64,000 nt of DNA, from contig CM043962.1 in assembly GCA_014529385.2 (NCBI GenBank), positions 127,789,470 to 127,853,469 on the forward strand. The letters are read 5' to 3'. Source of the stretch: Adiantum capillus-veneris (Eukaryota > Streptophyta > Polypodiopsida > Polypodiales > Pteridaceae). The position numbers were made by a program, and so were the translations under genes. Below the pieces are notes generated by a model. The model saw only the letters and a list, made by a program, of their open reading frames with translations. It was not told the origin of the DNA and ran no database searches. Shown in pieces: positions 9,907 to 20,292 of this stretch (position 1 is its first letter; each line of letters starts with the position of its first letter).

Positions 9907-10110
9907 CTAAACCAAAACATCGAGGTAAAGTTTCACAATCCGAGGAGTATCTGCTAGATCCTCCTCCTCCATCCACTTCGCATCAAATGCAGGAAAGTTC
10001 AACTTAACCAAGAACCGCCTTCGGACTTTACCTTTTTTCGTATCGTTATGTGCCAAAATCTCTTCAGGAACAAGGATCCCCATCATCAGGCACATCACCC
10101 TTAACAGGTT
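9907..10110 (-). pseudogene. Gypsy-A integrase C-terminus, chromodomain-like
   Basis: The minus frame contains VRRRFLVKLNFPAFDAKWME, the shape of a chromodomain core (F-LVKWK-x-W-E), where the usual Trp-Lys is altered. It sits downstream of the integrase core, where chromoviruses carry a targeting module thought to bind modified histones. The frame is not joined to the integrase without shifts. Confidence 0.6.
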
Positions 10111-10434
10111 TCAAGAGACTCACATGCAATGCATTGTGAATCCTCCAAGTATCTGGCAGTTTCAATCGGAAGGAGACATCATTTATCTTTTCAGTAATCT
10201 AGAAAGGTCCGTAGTATCACATACTAAGCTTTGGAAAAAGCCTCTCCTTTCCCTTTTTCTTTCTTAGGCGTGCCTTCTCAAAAGTAAGAGCACCCAATCA
10301 TCCTCCTTCAGTTTCAAGTCGCGACGATGGCGATCCGCTGCCTTTTTCTGTCGTTCTTGAGACTTCTGCAAAGTCTCGCGAACCTTGGCAAAAGCCGTAT
10401 CCAAATCTCGCGAATATTCATCCGCTTCCAATAT

Positions 10435-11045
10435 CTAATCTTTCATGCTCAGGAAGGATGGAACCTTCGCAGCACTTTCAACAATCTCACATGGCGTCTT
10501 CCCCGTTGAAGAGTGTATCGTGTTATTGTAGGCAAATTCCACCAAAGGTAAGTTCTTTTCCCATTGAGTCTTCTGATCCGAGATACAAGACTTTAATAAA
10601 TCTAAAATATCTAAAATCACTAAATTGGCAATCTCAAATTGCCCGTCAGTCTGCAAGTGGAGCGATGACGAGAACTGCAACCGCGTGCCAATGTTCTCTC
10701 AAATTGCCTTCCAAAACAAACTCATTAATTTGGGGTCTCTGTCGGAGACAATCGTCTCAGGCGTGCCATGTAATCGGAAAATCATCGTGATCATTCTGTG
10801 TTTTCGGGAGATAAAAAATGAAATCCATTTCAATATTTTCCCAGGGGCGGGTGGGTATGGGTAAAGGCTGTAACAATTCTGTGCCTTATGCCTGTCAAAC
10901 GTGACCTTCTAGCATACTGCGCACAAACTCTTCCACATCCTTTTTGAGTCTCGACCAAAAGTAGTATCTCTCTACCCCCTTCATGGTGGTAGCAATGCCG
11001 CGGTGACCCGTAAAAGGTGGACAGTGGCATTCAGTCATAACCTTT
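10435..11045 (-). pseudogene. Gypsy-A integrase (degraded)
   Basis: Reading downwards on the minus strand, the HHCC zinc-binding region lies near 11030-10900 with CHCPPFTGHRG-like and KGV(E)RYYFWS-like words in shifting frames. Then comes [14 protein letters not shown] (first catalytic Asp), ETIVSDRDPK (second Asp) and LQTDGQFEIANL (catalytic Glu region, 10435-10680). The distance between FYLPK and the second Asp motif is about 40 residues too short, so an internal deletion removed part of the core. Frames change several times. Confidence 0.8.
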
Positions 11046-11049
11046 TCCC

Positions 11050-11350
11050 TCAACGGCTACACACGCACAACATAGTCTTTTTCATCAAGTAGCCTTTCCG
11101 AAGGGAGTATCCCGCTACTGTCTCCCCATCCCGTATCCGTGTGAAAATATCTGCAAAATCTGTATTTGTGGCATACTGATCGACCATATCCTCGAAGCTC
11201 CTACGATGTATCGCGGAAATAGCCAGAACCAACGGTTTCCGAGACAAAGCATCTGCCACCACATTCTTCTGTCCCTGCACATGGACAATCTGGAAGTGGA
11301 ACTGTGACAAGATGTTCGCCCACCGCATCTGCTTTTCCGAAAGCTGCTTC
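11050..11350 (-). pseudogene. Gypsy-A RNase H C-terminal part
   Basis: Minus frame with SEKQMRWANILSQFHFQIVH followed by VVADALSRK, the end of the gypsy RNase H domain, then the start of the integrase N-terminal region. It is the continuation of 15936-16248: the Copia-1 insertion split the domain, and the target GCTTC is duplicated at both edges. The ATG of the apparent longer frame lies inside the Copia-1 LTR and is not real. Confidence 0.85.
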
Positions 11351-11629
11351 TGTTGAAGATGATGAAACAGGAAACAGAAGGAAGACAGCAACTCAGAGTA
11401 GGAAGAAGATGGAGAAGGAGAAGACACAGAGCTTGTGTACGAGATCTCTGTAGTCTCTCTCTTTGTATTAGAATAATAGAGTATGTTCAAACTCAGAGCT
11501 ACAAAGCTTATATGAAACCCTAAGAGATAAGGTGTCCTTTCACGCCGGATGTCCAGGGGGAAAAACCCAGTGGGAGAAAAGTGCCCCTGGTGAAGCGCGT
11601 ATACACACTAACACTACTACATGTCTACA
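11351..11629 (-). repeat. Copia-1 3' LTR (279 bp)
   Basis: In plus coordinates it starts TGTTGAAGATGATGAAACAG and ends ACTACTACATGTCTACA. Same length as the other LTR, with two differences seen (ATATG/ATAGG near 11511 and CGCCGG/CACCGG near 11542). Confidence 0.97.
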
Positions 11630-11676
11630 AATCCCCCCTGGAGTGATAGTGTGAATCCGTACAAGGTAGCAGATCA

Positions 11677-12743
11677 TCATGTGTATGAGAGTAAGCCCAA
11701 AGCTTTTCGGAAAGCTTCAAACTTTTCTCGTGATAACGCCTTCGTAAATAGATCTGCAATGTTATCCTGTGTAGGACAGTAAGTTAGTGTGATCTCCCCT
11801 GCATGTAGCCTTTCCCTGACATAGTGGTAGTGAACCTCTATGTGCTTTGTTCTTGCATGAAATACTGGATTCCTTGCAACTGCCATAGCACTCTGACTGT
11901 CAGTGAAAATGGTAGTGGGTGCCTGTTGACACTCACAAAGATCTGCCAATAACCTGCGTATCCATACACAATCAACTGTTGCCGTGAAAGTTGCCCTATA
12001 CTCAGCTTCACAAGTTGATGTAGCCACTGTGGGTTGCTTCTTGCTTAGCCAAGATATACATGCATTTCCCAAGAAAAAACAATTGCCACTTGTGGAATGT
12101 CGTGTGTCAAAATCACCAGCCCAATCTGAATCGCTGTAACCAAGAAGCTGCATAGAACTGTGCTTTCCATACATATCCCCCCTTGGAAAGAACATGGCAA
12201 GATTAGGGGTACCTGAAAGGTAACGAAGTATGCGCTTCACAGCCTGCCAATGATGCATACCTGGGCTCTGCATAAATCTGCTTGCTTGTGAAACCCCAAA
12301 TTGAATGTCTGGACGAGTGTTGCCTGCCAAATATATCAAGCAACCAACCGCTGCTGCATAAGTATGTACATCAAAAGGTTCTCCAGCATCGTGCATGCTC
12401 AACTTTGATCCAGTTTCTACGGGTGTAGAGATTGGCTTACAATTTTGCATACCAAACTTGTCCAAAATTTTATGCAAATATTTTGCCTGCAACATGTATA
12501 TACCATCCTCTGATTGCACAAACTGAATACCCAAGTAATAATGTAGCAAACCAAGATCAGACATCTCAAACGTTTTTCTCAAAGCATCTTTAAACGCTTC
12601 AATTTCATTTGCATTATTGCCTGTAAGAAGCATATCATCCACATAAAGTGTTAGCATAATGAGAACTCCATCTCTCTGTTTGACATACAAAGTACTTTCT
12701 GTTGGACTATTCTGAAATCCAACTTGCTATCCTGCAAAGTTTT
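11677..12743 (-). pseudogene. Copia-1 RT C-terminal half and RNase H
   Basis: The frame open from 12690 begins LTLYVDDMLLTG, the copia RT catalytic YVDD (about 12634-12645). It continues through LGLLHYYLGIQF, AAVGCLIYLAGNTRPDI and the RNase H motifs LGYSDSDWAGD, TSTCEAEYRA, FTDSQSAMAVARNP and TKHIEVHYHYVRERL, ending KALGLLSYT. Upstream the same reading extends as SSENFAG, stop, QVGFQNSPTESTLYVK to about 12743. The RT fingers and first palm motifs (the KWV..K and AFL.G blocks) are missing, so about 150 residues have been deleted at the boundary near 12745. Confidence 0.9.
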
Positions 12744-13100
12744 CTGAGCTCATTTAGGCAAGGTTCTTTCTTCCCTGAGAACTTCTTGCTCTTCACGCAC
12801 AATTTCCTCTACATCATGAGGTGTCACATGCTGATCAAAAGATTGATCAAGATTATCAACCTGTTGTGATTCTTGATTCTCCACAAAAGAAGGAAGCAAA
12901 CCTTCAAATACATCATGTGTCTGCATATGAGGTACATCAAAAGCAACCATAGGTTGAGCAGTAGTTTCTGCAAAAATTACATCATGACTTTCAAAAATCT
13001 TGTTTGTAGCAGGATTGTAAAGTCTATAACCTTTACTTCCACTATTGTACCCCACAAATATACATTTGATTGCCTTATCATCAAGCTTCCCACGTAACTG
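12744..13100 (-). pseudogene. Copia-1 integrase C-terminal extension
   Basis: The minus frame reads VGYNSGSKGYRLYNP then SHDVIFAE, the conserved copia integrase tail, followed by an acidic linker ending EEQEVLREERTLPK. It is separated from the main gag-pol frame only by a TAG after CLAYAHIP, before QLRGKLDDK. Confidence 0.85.
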
Positions 13101-15257
13101 CTAAGGGATGTGAGCATAAGCAAGACAACCAAAAACACGAAGATAACTGACTGAAGGTTTTCTGTCATACCAAGCTTCATATGGATTAATGGTCTTCAAG
13201 GCACGAGTAGGACACCTGTTCAAAACATGTGCTGCACAAGCAACTGCCTCCATCCATAGCTTATGAGGCAAACTCTTAGCCTTGAGCATACATCTAGCCG
13301 TCTCCATTAAAGACCTGTTCTTCCTTTCTGCAACACCATTCTGTTGTGGTGTGTATGGCATAGTGCATTGGTGTTTAATGCCTTTCTTTCCCAAAAAATC
13401 CTTAAATGCACCTGACATGTATTCACCTCCTCGATCGGTACGAAGAGTCTGTACTTTGCAACCTGTTTCATTTTCAACCATGGCGACATAATGTTGAAAA
13501 ACTGCAAACACATCTGACTCTGCTTTGAGTGGATACACCCAACAAAACCTGGAAAAGTCATCAATGAAGGTCACAAAATAAAGACCGTTTCCTATAGATG
13601 GCGTCCTCATAGGACCACATACATCACTGTGCACAAGCTGCAACTTTCGTGTCGCTCTAACTGAACCATCCTGCGAAAATGCAAATCTGTGCATCTTTCC
13701 AAGAACGCAACCTTCACATACATGTCTTGGTGGCATCTCCAATAAAGACAAATCATGCACCATATTATGACGTTGTAAAGTCATCAAACTGCCATAACCA
13801 ACATGCCCAAATCTAGCATGCCACAACTCAGCATCCTGCATGGCCTGAGTCTTTGTTTCTGCAATACATACCTGAATCTGCTTTTCATAACGATCTAGCA
13901 CAAATAGTCCATTGTCCAGCGTACCTGTAGTGATAAGAGAATAACCATTCTCTCGATCTCGTACAACACATCTGTCATCCTCAAAAATGACCCGAAGACC
14001 ATTTTTTGCAAGAGAAGATACAGACAACAAATTCTTCTTGATCCCTGGAACATATAAGACATCTGGCAAGCATAAATCTGAACCATCTGAAATGGTAATC
14101 AAAATCTTACCAACGCCTTTGATTGGATAAGAAGCATTATTTGCACATGTCATCTTCTTTCCTGCTGGAGCTGCATCCAATGAACAAAACAAATCCTTCC
14201 TTGAAGTAATATGCCTGGATGCACCACTATCAAAGTACCAAATCATTTGTGTCTTGTCAACACTGTAAGCAGAAAAATCTGAACATACTACAAAAGCATA
14301 AGAATCCTGCACAAAGTTTGCAGACTCTTCTTTAGCTGTAGAAGAATCACCAGAAGCTGAAACAACCAAACTTGACTCTTTCTTCTTTTCTTTAGCAATT
14401 CGCTTTTTACACTCACTAATGTAGTGACCAGGTTTCTTGCCGTAGTGACATTTACCTTTCTTCTTGGACTTGTCGGAATCACCTTTAGACTTCTCTGAAG
14501 ATTGTCCTGCACTAGACTTGGAGTGATGAGCACTCTCTTTACCCTTGTTTTTGTTCTGTACAACAAGAGCATGATCCATACCATCCACTTGTAAAGATTT
14601 TTTCTTACGTGATTGATCCTCCTGCAATAGCAAAGCCACTAACTCTTCAAAATGAAGAGGCTCAGGATTAGCTCGCAAAGACAGAGTCAAAGAAGTCTGA
14701 AAAGTCAAATAAGATGGTGGTAGTGAATTGAGTGTTTTGGAAACCAAGTCCTTCTCTGGAATCACTTCATCAATGCTAAGCAATTGCTCTTTAAGATCCC
14801 TGATTTTTGTAAGATGCTCGACAATATCGTCACCTTCGTCCATCTGTATTTTGTCAAGTTGTTTCTTCAAAAACTCTATTCTGGCAGCGTTTCTTCCTCC
14901 AAACATAGCTTGCAGAGTGTTCCAAGCATCCTCAGAAGTTCTGCAAGATCTGATATGTGGTGTGATTGTCCTCTTTATGGTTAAGGCAATCTCAGCCATA
15001 GCCTGTGCATCTTTAGTATCCCATCTCTTTTGCTCTGGAGTGACTTGTGAGGGTCCTGCACCAACAGCTGCACCACGACCAGGCGTGGCAGGTGCAATGC
15101 TACCTGGACGAACTTCATCTCCAGATACATAATCCCACAATCCTTTACCAACCAAAACATTTTTGGCCATAAAAGACCAAAGAGAATAGTTGGTACTATC
15201 CAATTTGTCTTCGGATGTAAACGCACCAAAAATCTCTTTCTCCGTAGATTGAGCCAT
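13101..15257 (-). CDS. Copia-1 gag-protease-integrase polyprotein
   Basis: The second Met (MAQSTEKEIFG) is chosen as start because it fits copia gag N-termini. The upstream in-frame Met adds only MCIYS. Order: gag UBN2-type region (SLWSFMAKNVL, EDAWNTLQAMF), lysine-rich linker, zinc knuckle CHYGKKPGHYISEC (about 14413-14455) in which the second Cys is Gly (codon 14439-14441), protease WYFDSGASRHIT (about 14218-14240), GAG-pre-integrase ELWHARFGHVG...CEGCVLGK, and integrase with HSDVCGP, LRTDRGGEY and NGVAERKNR, supplying Asp, Asp and Glu. About 718 codons without a stop is unusual in this window and fits recent insertion. It ends at a TAG at 13101, short of the family's full polyprotein. Confidence 0.92.
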   Translation of the reverse strand: MAQSTEKEIFGAFTSEDKLDSTNYSLWSFMAKNVLVGKGLWDYVSGDEVRPGSIAPATPGRGAAVGAGPSQVTPEQKRWDTKDAQAMAEIALTIKRTITPHIRSCRTSEDAWNTLQAMFGGRNAARIEFLKKQLDKIQMDEGDDIVEHLTKIRDLKEQLLSIDEVIPEKDLVSKTLNSLPPSYLTFQTSLTLSLRANPEPLHFEELVALLLQEDQSRKKKSLQVDGMDHALVVQNKNKGKESAHHSKSSAGQSSEKSKGDSDKSKKKGKCHYGKKPGHYISECKKRIAKEKKKESSLVVSASGDSSTAKEESANFVQDSYAFVVCSDFSAYSVDKTQMIWYFDSGASRHITSRKDLFCSLDAAPAGKKMTCANNASYPIKGVGKILITISDGSDLCLPDVLYVPGIKKNLLSVSSLAKNGLRVIFEDDRCVVRDRENGYSLITTGTLDNGLFVLDRYEKQIQVCIAETKTQAMQDAELWHARFGHVGYGSLMTLQRHNMVHDLSLLEMPPRHVCEGCVLGKMHRFAFSQDGSVRATRKLQLVHSDVCGPMRTPSIGNGLYFVTFIDDFSRFCWVYPLKAESDVFAVFQHYVAMVENETGCKVQTLRTDRGGEYMSGAFKDFLGKKGIKHQCTMPYTPQQNGVAERKNRSLMETARCMLKAKSLPHKLWMEAVACAAHVLNRCPTRALKTINPYEAWYDRKPSVSYLRVFGCLAYAHIP

Positions 15258-15656
15258 ACTGTAGATGCACACAAGAGAGCAAAAGAACCTCCAAGAGATT
15301 CACAAATCTCCTCTCCAATCCAAGCAAAACTCTACACAAAATCTCAGCACAAAGCTAAGACAAGCTGCTTCCCAAAAGAACTGTTTACCTGAAGAAAATC
15401 TGTCAAAAAGCACACCCTCTTGATCTAAACGCCTCCGAAAAGTAACTTCTGCTACGCTGCTCAGAACAAAATTCTGAGGGCTCGAACGGCTTCGAAAGGG
15501 GGGTAAAACACGAGGTCGCCTGATCAGAATACTCCCGGAACGTCGAGGATGCTCCCACGAGCAAATTTTCTGAAAATTGCCTGAAAACTGCGATTGCGCG
15601 CGCGGACGCGAAAACGCAAGTAGAGGCTCTGGAAATCACCTCGCTTTGATACCAAT
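15258..15656 (-). other. Copia-1 leader and primer binding site
   Basis: Non-coding leader between the 5' LTR and the gag start. The primer site ATTGGTATCAAAGCGA sits directly inside the LTR (15641-15656) and matches the 3' end of initiator-Met tRNA with small differences. Short frames here are not called. Confidence 0.85.
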
Positions 15657-15935
15657 TGTTGAAGATGATGAAACAGGAAACAGAAGGAAGACAGCAACTC
15701 AGAGTAGGAAGAAGATGGAGAAGGAGAAGACACAGAGCTTGTGTACGAGATCTCTGTAGTCTCTCTCTTTGTATTAGAATAATAGAGTATGTTCAAACTC
15801 AGAGCTACAAAGCTTATAGGAAACCCTAAGAGATAAGGTGTCCTTTCACACCGGATGTCCAGGGGGAAAAACCCAGTGGGAGAAAAGTGCCCCTGGTGAA
15901 GCGCGTATACACACTAACACTACTACATGTCTACA
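15657..15935 (-). repeat. Copia-1 5' LTR (279 bp)
   Basis: Nearly identical to 11351-11629. Ends TG...CA and abuts GCTTC at 15936-15940. It should carry the promoter of the element. Confidence 0.97.
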
Positions 15936-17022
15936 GCTTCTGTGACAAGAAGTAGCGCAAACTCTGATGGTCTGTAAAGATAGTAAAATCCGCTCCGAGT
16001 AGGTAATGCCGCCACGGAGTAAGAGCATGGATAACCGCCAAAAGCTCTTTCTCATAAATCTGTGCTGTCATCTCCGGCCTAGAGAACAAACGGCTCTCGT
16101 AAGCTATCACATGGCCTTCTTGCATCAAGACCGCACCCAGACTACGACCACAAGCATCACAATATACTTCAAATGACTTCTGCAAGTCCGGCAAAGTCAA
16201 AATAGGTCCCGTAGTCAATTTCTCTTTCAATGTCCGAAAGGCAGTCACCTCTGTGGGTCCCCACGAAAAAAGGTACTCCTTTCTGTGTCAAGGTATGCAA
16301 AGGGGAAGCAACCTTTGCAAACTTTCGTATGAACCGCCTGTAGTACGAACACAGTCCCAAGAAGCTCTAACTTCATGGACATTCCTCGAATCGGGCCAAT
16401 CACGGATAGTCTCTATCTTGGCCGGGTCCATTTGCACTCCTGTTGCTGACACAATGTGTCCCAAAAAGTGTATCTCTGGTAGGAAAAATTCACTTTTCTT
16501 TGCATTAATCACTAACGTGTGATCTCGTAATGCCTGAAAGACTTGAAGCAGACGATCTCTGTGTTCTGCCTCATTCTTGGAGAAAACAATGATGTCGTCA
16601 AAGAAAGTGCCAACAAATAGCCTGTACTCTCGAAAAATCCAGTCCATCATCGCAGGAGCATTGGTTAAGCCAAAAGGCATCACCAAAAACTCAAATAACC
16701 CAAAAGTCGTCCGAAAAGCTGTCTTGTAGACATCTCATGGCGCTATCCTGATCTGATGATATCCACTCTTCAAGTCAATCCTGCTAAAGCACGAGGATCC
16801 CTGTAACCTGTCGAGTATATCATCGATCCTAGGAATCGGAAATCTGTTCTTGATGGTGATTTCGTTGAGAGTGCTATAATCGATGCACATTCTCCAAGAT
16901 CCGTCTTTCTTCAAAACCAACAACACTGGAGAGCAATACGGTGAAGTACTAGGCTGGACAAGACCCTTTTCCAAGAGGTCTTTCACTGGGTTCATAATCT
17001 TTTCATTCTGTACTCGGCTCAC
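15936..17022 (-). pseudogene. Gypsy-A reverse transcriptase and RNase H N-terminal part
   Basis: RT words in order on the minus strand: [48 protein letters not shown] (16735-17022), then VMPFGLTNAPA, FFDDIIVFSK (a variant of the YVDD box) and IHFLGHIVSATGVQMDPAKI (16288-16686). The RNase H part (to 16248) has FEVYCDACGRSLGAVL, YEKELLAVIHAL and FTDHQSLRYF. A stop lies at about 16735 and there is at least one frameshift near 16290-16360. Copia-1 cuts it after YFLSQKL. Confidence 0.93.
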
Positions 17023-17522
17023 ACGGTAAGGTGGCCGATTCGGTGGCGTGCTTCCAGATATCAGATCAATGGTTTGATCATTGATCTTCAGGCCCTCTGA
17101 AAAGCAATCGGCATGAGTGTGGAGAAAAATCTTGGCGTTCTTTTGATCAGGTCAAAACATATTCAACCTTCATCCATCATTCAGTTCTCTCCCAAACGAA
17201 TGAGTAAGAAACTGAAGTTCATCAAGTACAATCTCTAAGCCCTTCATTTATCAAAGTCGCTTTCTCGGCCCGGTAGTCAACCACGGCGTAGTTCTTGTGG
17301 TACCAAGGGATTCTGAGTAGAACGTCACTCGCGTGCCCTGAACACCCCTGTCCTTGCAAACGAAGTTTGCCAATGCTCGGTGTAATGGCAAATCCCATCC
17401 GGGTGCCAGTCGAACTACCTCCGCCTGTGGCGTCAGTCTATCGAGCGTAATTCCAAATCAAGCCACCAATTCCAAGTGAAAAGAAGTTGGCCTTGGCTCC
17501 TTCAAAAGAGCTTCCTGATCCT
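17023..17522 (-). pseudogene. Gypsy-A protease region, heavily degraded
   Basis: Position between knuckle and RT implies the aspartic protease. Short fragments in changing frames on the minus strand resemble the ILGIPWYHK type (near 17300-17320) and RAEKATLINEG (about 17240-17270). No continuous frame remains and the catalytic D(S/T)G is not identified. Confidence 0.5.
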
Positions 17523-18002
17523 TCACTTTGCCCCAAAAGCGGCAAAGTTTGTACTTTCATTCATTAGATTCGGTGCAGGTCCCACGCCATGTGGTACCAG
17601 TTCTGCTTTTCTATTTGCCTTTTCTGCCACGTTCCTCAGTTGCTCTCGAACTCTCAGGCCCGTCGTCGTCTTTATCATTCTGTTCTTTTGTGCCTTTTTA
17701 GGGCACTTCGCGGAGATATGTCCATGTTCCCCGCATCCAAAGCACTTCCCCTCTCTGATGAAGCGAACTCTCTCCTCAGAAGTAAGCTTGGGTCGTGCAT
17801 CATTTTTCGCTGGGTTGCTCTTTTTCTTTCTACTTTCATTCCCAGAAGTCTGTTCGGCTCGTTGTGTCATGGCCTCATCTGTGGGGTAGGTCAGACTGCC
17901 AGAGTGAATGGCAAAGCCCCGCTTCGCATGACTCATCAACTCCTGAATAGAAGCTGACTTCTGTTCCAAGCAGTGATCTCGGATCTCTGTATGTAGACCC
18001 AA
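17523..18002 (-). pseudogene. Gypsy-A gag C-terminus with zinc knuckle
   Basis: The 159-codon frame contains RFIREGKCFGCGEHGHISAK followed by Cys, a CX2CX4HX4C knuckle (Cys87, Cys90, His95, Cys100), which in gag packages RNA. Upstream residues (GLHTEIRDHCLEQ, TMQEL-like SIQELMSHA) match the retrotransposon gag family C-terminal region. The frame is separate from the next gag piece. Confidence 0.85.
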
Positions 18003-18520
18003 GGTAAACCGCTCAACTGTTCTCTGAACGATATCTTCTTCAATGAAGAGGCGGGTAGAAAAGAGCTCCAGAATCGTTCACAATAAGCATTGATTGTATC
18101 TTTCTTGGTCATCCGCAGATGGTTCCAAGCAGCTCGTATATCTCGTTCATATTCTTGCGTCAACCAAGAAGAAATAAAAAGCTTTTAAAATTTTAGCCAT
18201 TTAACTGACGCAGTCTTGTTTAAAAGAAGCGTGGACCACCAAGTACGAGCATTCCTCCTAAAGTAAGAGGCAGCTCTCCGAATCTTGGAGTTCTCTAAAT
18301 AACGTCCTCCCACGAAAGCGATGTCAAACTACTGTATAAAAGACAAAGCCTTCGAAGCATCTGAGTATCCTGAAAAAGTATCAAACTTTATCGAGTGGCC
18401 ACCTTCCTTAAACTCTCGGACTTTCTTGCTTTTATCTTCGAGAAAGTCATACTGGTTGGCTTTGTAAAAATTCTTCTTGTTCGCATAAAACTTTCCGTCA
18501 TCGGAATCTGAGCTGTCCAT
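18003..18520 (-). pseudogene. Gypsy-A gag middle part
   Basis: Fragments DFLEDKSKKVREFKEGGHSI with KFDTFSGYSD (18329-18520) and AAWNHLRMTKKDTINAYCER (17936-18163) are consecutive pieces of a retrotransposon gag domain with frameshifts between them. Confidence 0.8.
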
Positions 18521-18560
18521 AGACGAGTCCTCAATAGAACTGTCAGTCTCTGGGTGAGAT

Positions 18561-19169
18561 TTAGCTTTCTTTGCCTTTTTCTTGCCCTTTCCGAAGCTTT
18601 GTTTCTTGCTTCTCTTTTTGCTTTTTTCTGTCTTCTTCGCTCGAGTCTAAAGAGCTAGAAGAACTGTCAGAAGAAGAAGAACTGGGTAAGCCTTCAAACT
18701 TGACACGCTTCTTGTGTTTCTTTGCATTGTCGAAAGTTGACCGACGACCCAAATATCCCGGGAAGTCAGTGCCTTTCTTCTGCTTTTTTTTGCTATGCTT
18801 TTTGCCTTTCTTTTGCACGTTGAAAAGCTGAGCAATCCGTGCATCGACCACGTTCTCTAGTTCCTTCTCCGTATATTTCTTGGAGGCAGAAGGTTTCTTG
18901 AGAGAGGGTTTCGGGAGTGGTGTTGTGGTTCTTTGCCACTCCATCTGTACCTCTTCCAAAGAGGTCTGGTTCATATATTTTGCCATCTTCGGGTCCTTGG
19001 CAAAATTGAGCATCATCTTTGTTGCATCGCCAATCAATTGACGACGCTCCATCTCTCTTTGCTCCGCCTGAGTAGGCTGAGGCGAGCCATACTCTCTGTA
19101 TGAATCTTCGTTGTGATCCCAGCCCGCATCTCCAGATGCAGAGGTAGTCGATTGATCATTACCTGAAGC
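18561..19169 (-). pseudogene. Gypsy-A gag N-terminus
   Basis: The start MASGNDQSTTSASGDAGWDH at 19169 is preferred over the upstream ATG at 19262, which lies inside the LTR and primer-site region. The region is charged and low-complexity: poly-Lys tracts (KKGKKHSKKKQKKG) and Ser/Glu runs. The frame ends in stops near 18561 before the next gag block, so translation through gag is broken. Confidence 0.8.
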
Positions 19170-19228
19170 CATAGGTGCCGCGGAAAAAAAAATTCGGGGA
19201 TCGGATTTGCCGTAGAAGAGAAATCGGC

Positions 19229-19244
19229 CGTGCTCTGATACCAC
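19229..19244 (-). other. Gypsy-A primer binding site
   Basis: In element orientation GTGGTATCAGAGCACGG follows the LTR end GTTACA. TGGTATCAGAGC is complementary to the 3' end of initiator-Met tRNA. Confidence 0.9.
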
Positions 19245-19749
19245 TGTAACAGACTTGGACACTCCAAGTCAAGAATCAACCGCGACATCACCAAATAACC
19301 ACTTCAAAACAATTCACAGATCACAATAGATTTGCACTGGCCCGGCGGAGTTCCGTGCCTAGAGATATTGGCCCCAAAGACTGGCGCCCCTTTCGGTATT
19401 TCTTTTTGTATTAATCAATCATCAAAGTACAAGAGAGCGGTTAGGGTTTCACTCTAAGACTCTGCGTCCAGATGCTCTGAGAAGTGAGGCCCTCACCACT
19501 AATTTAAAGATTACAAGGGATGCCCAAAAGCTTTTAAAATAAAAAGCATCAGTTCTCTCTCTCTCTTAGAGAGTCTTTTCTCTTTTTTTATAAAATTCGC
19601 GTCGCTCATCATTTTTCAAAAAAAAAAAAATCAACCTCCGCGATTTCCGAAAATTAGGGTTTTTGGCAGAAATTAGGGTTTGTAGGAATTTTAGGGCTTC
19701 TAGCAGAAATTAGGGTTTCTGTTGTCCGCCACGTCATCACTTTGTGACA
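19245..19749 (-). repeat. Gypsy-A 5' LTR (505 bp)
   Basis: Pairs with 8788-9310. In plus coordinates it starts TGTAACAGACTTGGACACTC and ends CATCACTTTGTGACA. The two LTRs differ by many substitutions and several indels, so Gypsy-A is clearly older than Copia-1. Confidence 0.95.
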
Positions 19750-19754
19750 GATAG

Positions 19755-19804
19755 TCACTGGAAGAGCACCAATGAGTGGTACCACTTTCTGAGTTTGCCC
19801 TTAG
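19755..19804 (-). pseudogene. Gypsy-B protease fragment stranded between two insertions
   Basis: The 50-bp minus frame reads GQTQKVVPLIGALPVTI, the middle of a gypsy aspartic protease (P-I-G-L-type strand). It continues the frame of 21778 onwards on one side (after removing LARD-1) and of 8787 downwards on the other (after removing Gypsy-A). Confidence 0.75.
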
Positions 19805-20292
19805 TGTGACGCCCCAGGAGCTGGGCGCTTCATGGAGAGGTGCGTGGTGGGCGCGTTTGCGCTCAAAGGGGCCCGGCTCGGACGGGACCGGCTCGGGGCA
19901 AGGTGCTTTTGTCTTCAAGGGGCCTGGCTCGGACGGGACCGGCTCAGGGAGGGCCCGGCTCGGACGGGACCGGCTCGGGTTGAGGTGTTGTCTTCCAGGG
20001 GTCCTGGCTCGGACGGCACCGGCTCAGGAGGGCCCGGCTCGGACGGGACCGGCTCGGGCGTGGTTGCGTTCCATGGGTCGACGGCCGTGTTGCGTTTCGC
20101 GGGTCTTGCGTTCCGGGTCCCTAGCCCCACGTAGCCTCAGGCTCCGCCGCACTCACGGAGGGTCATAGCGTGCCCTGGGGAACCTTGCGTGGAGTCCCCA
20201 CGGTGCACGAGTGCGTGGAGTGAGGCTAGCGTGTCTAGGTGGGGGGTCCCCTCCCGTGGCCGTTTTCGGGAGGCTCATACCCCTTATATACA
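19805..20292 (-). repeat. LARD-1 3' LTR (488 bp) with five 27-bp GC-rich units
   Basis: Contains five copies of a unit close to GCCCGGCTCGGACGGGACCG plus GCTCGGG between about 19870 and 20060. These generate long spurious reading frames rich in RLGRDRLG or GPARTGPA peptides in every phase, which should not be taken as proteins. Confidence 0.93.

Larger units (their letters stand above)
11351..15935 (-). mobile_element. Copia-1: Ty1/copia element nested in Gypsy-A
   Basis: Minus-strand element of 4,585 bp with 279-bp LTRs at both ends and the target duplication GCTTC (11346-11350, 15936-15940). The primer site ATTGGTATCAAAGCGA follows the 5' LTR (15641-15656) and a CCAGGGGGGATT polypurine tract precedes the 3' LTR (11630-11641). 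The LTRs differ at two positions by eye, so it is the youngest well-dated insertion here. The gag-protease-integrase frame is intact apart from a Cys-to-Gly change in the knuckle. The N-terminal half of the RT is deleted, so this copy could not transpose alone. Confidence 0.97.
8788..19749 (-). mobile_element. Gypsy-A: Ty3/gypsy LTR retrotransposon with nested Copia-1
   Basis: Minus-strand element of 10,962 bp, about 6.4 kb without Copia-1. The LTRs at 19245-19749 (5') and 8788-9310 (3') both begin TGTCACAAAGTGATGACGTG in element orientation and end with CA. The primer site GTGGTATCAGAGCACGG follows the 5' LTR (19229-19244) and the polypurine tract AAGAGGGGGGTA precedes the 3' LTR (9311-9323). 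The target duplication is GATAG (8783-8787 and 19750-19754). Coding order is gag with zinc knuckle, degraded protease, RT, RNase H, integrase and a chromodomain-like end, the order of Ty3/gypsy chromoviruses. All parts carry stops, shifts or deletions. It inserted into the protease of Gypsy-B. Confidence 0.95.
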
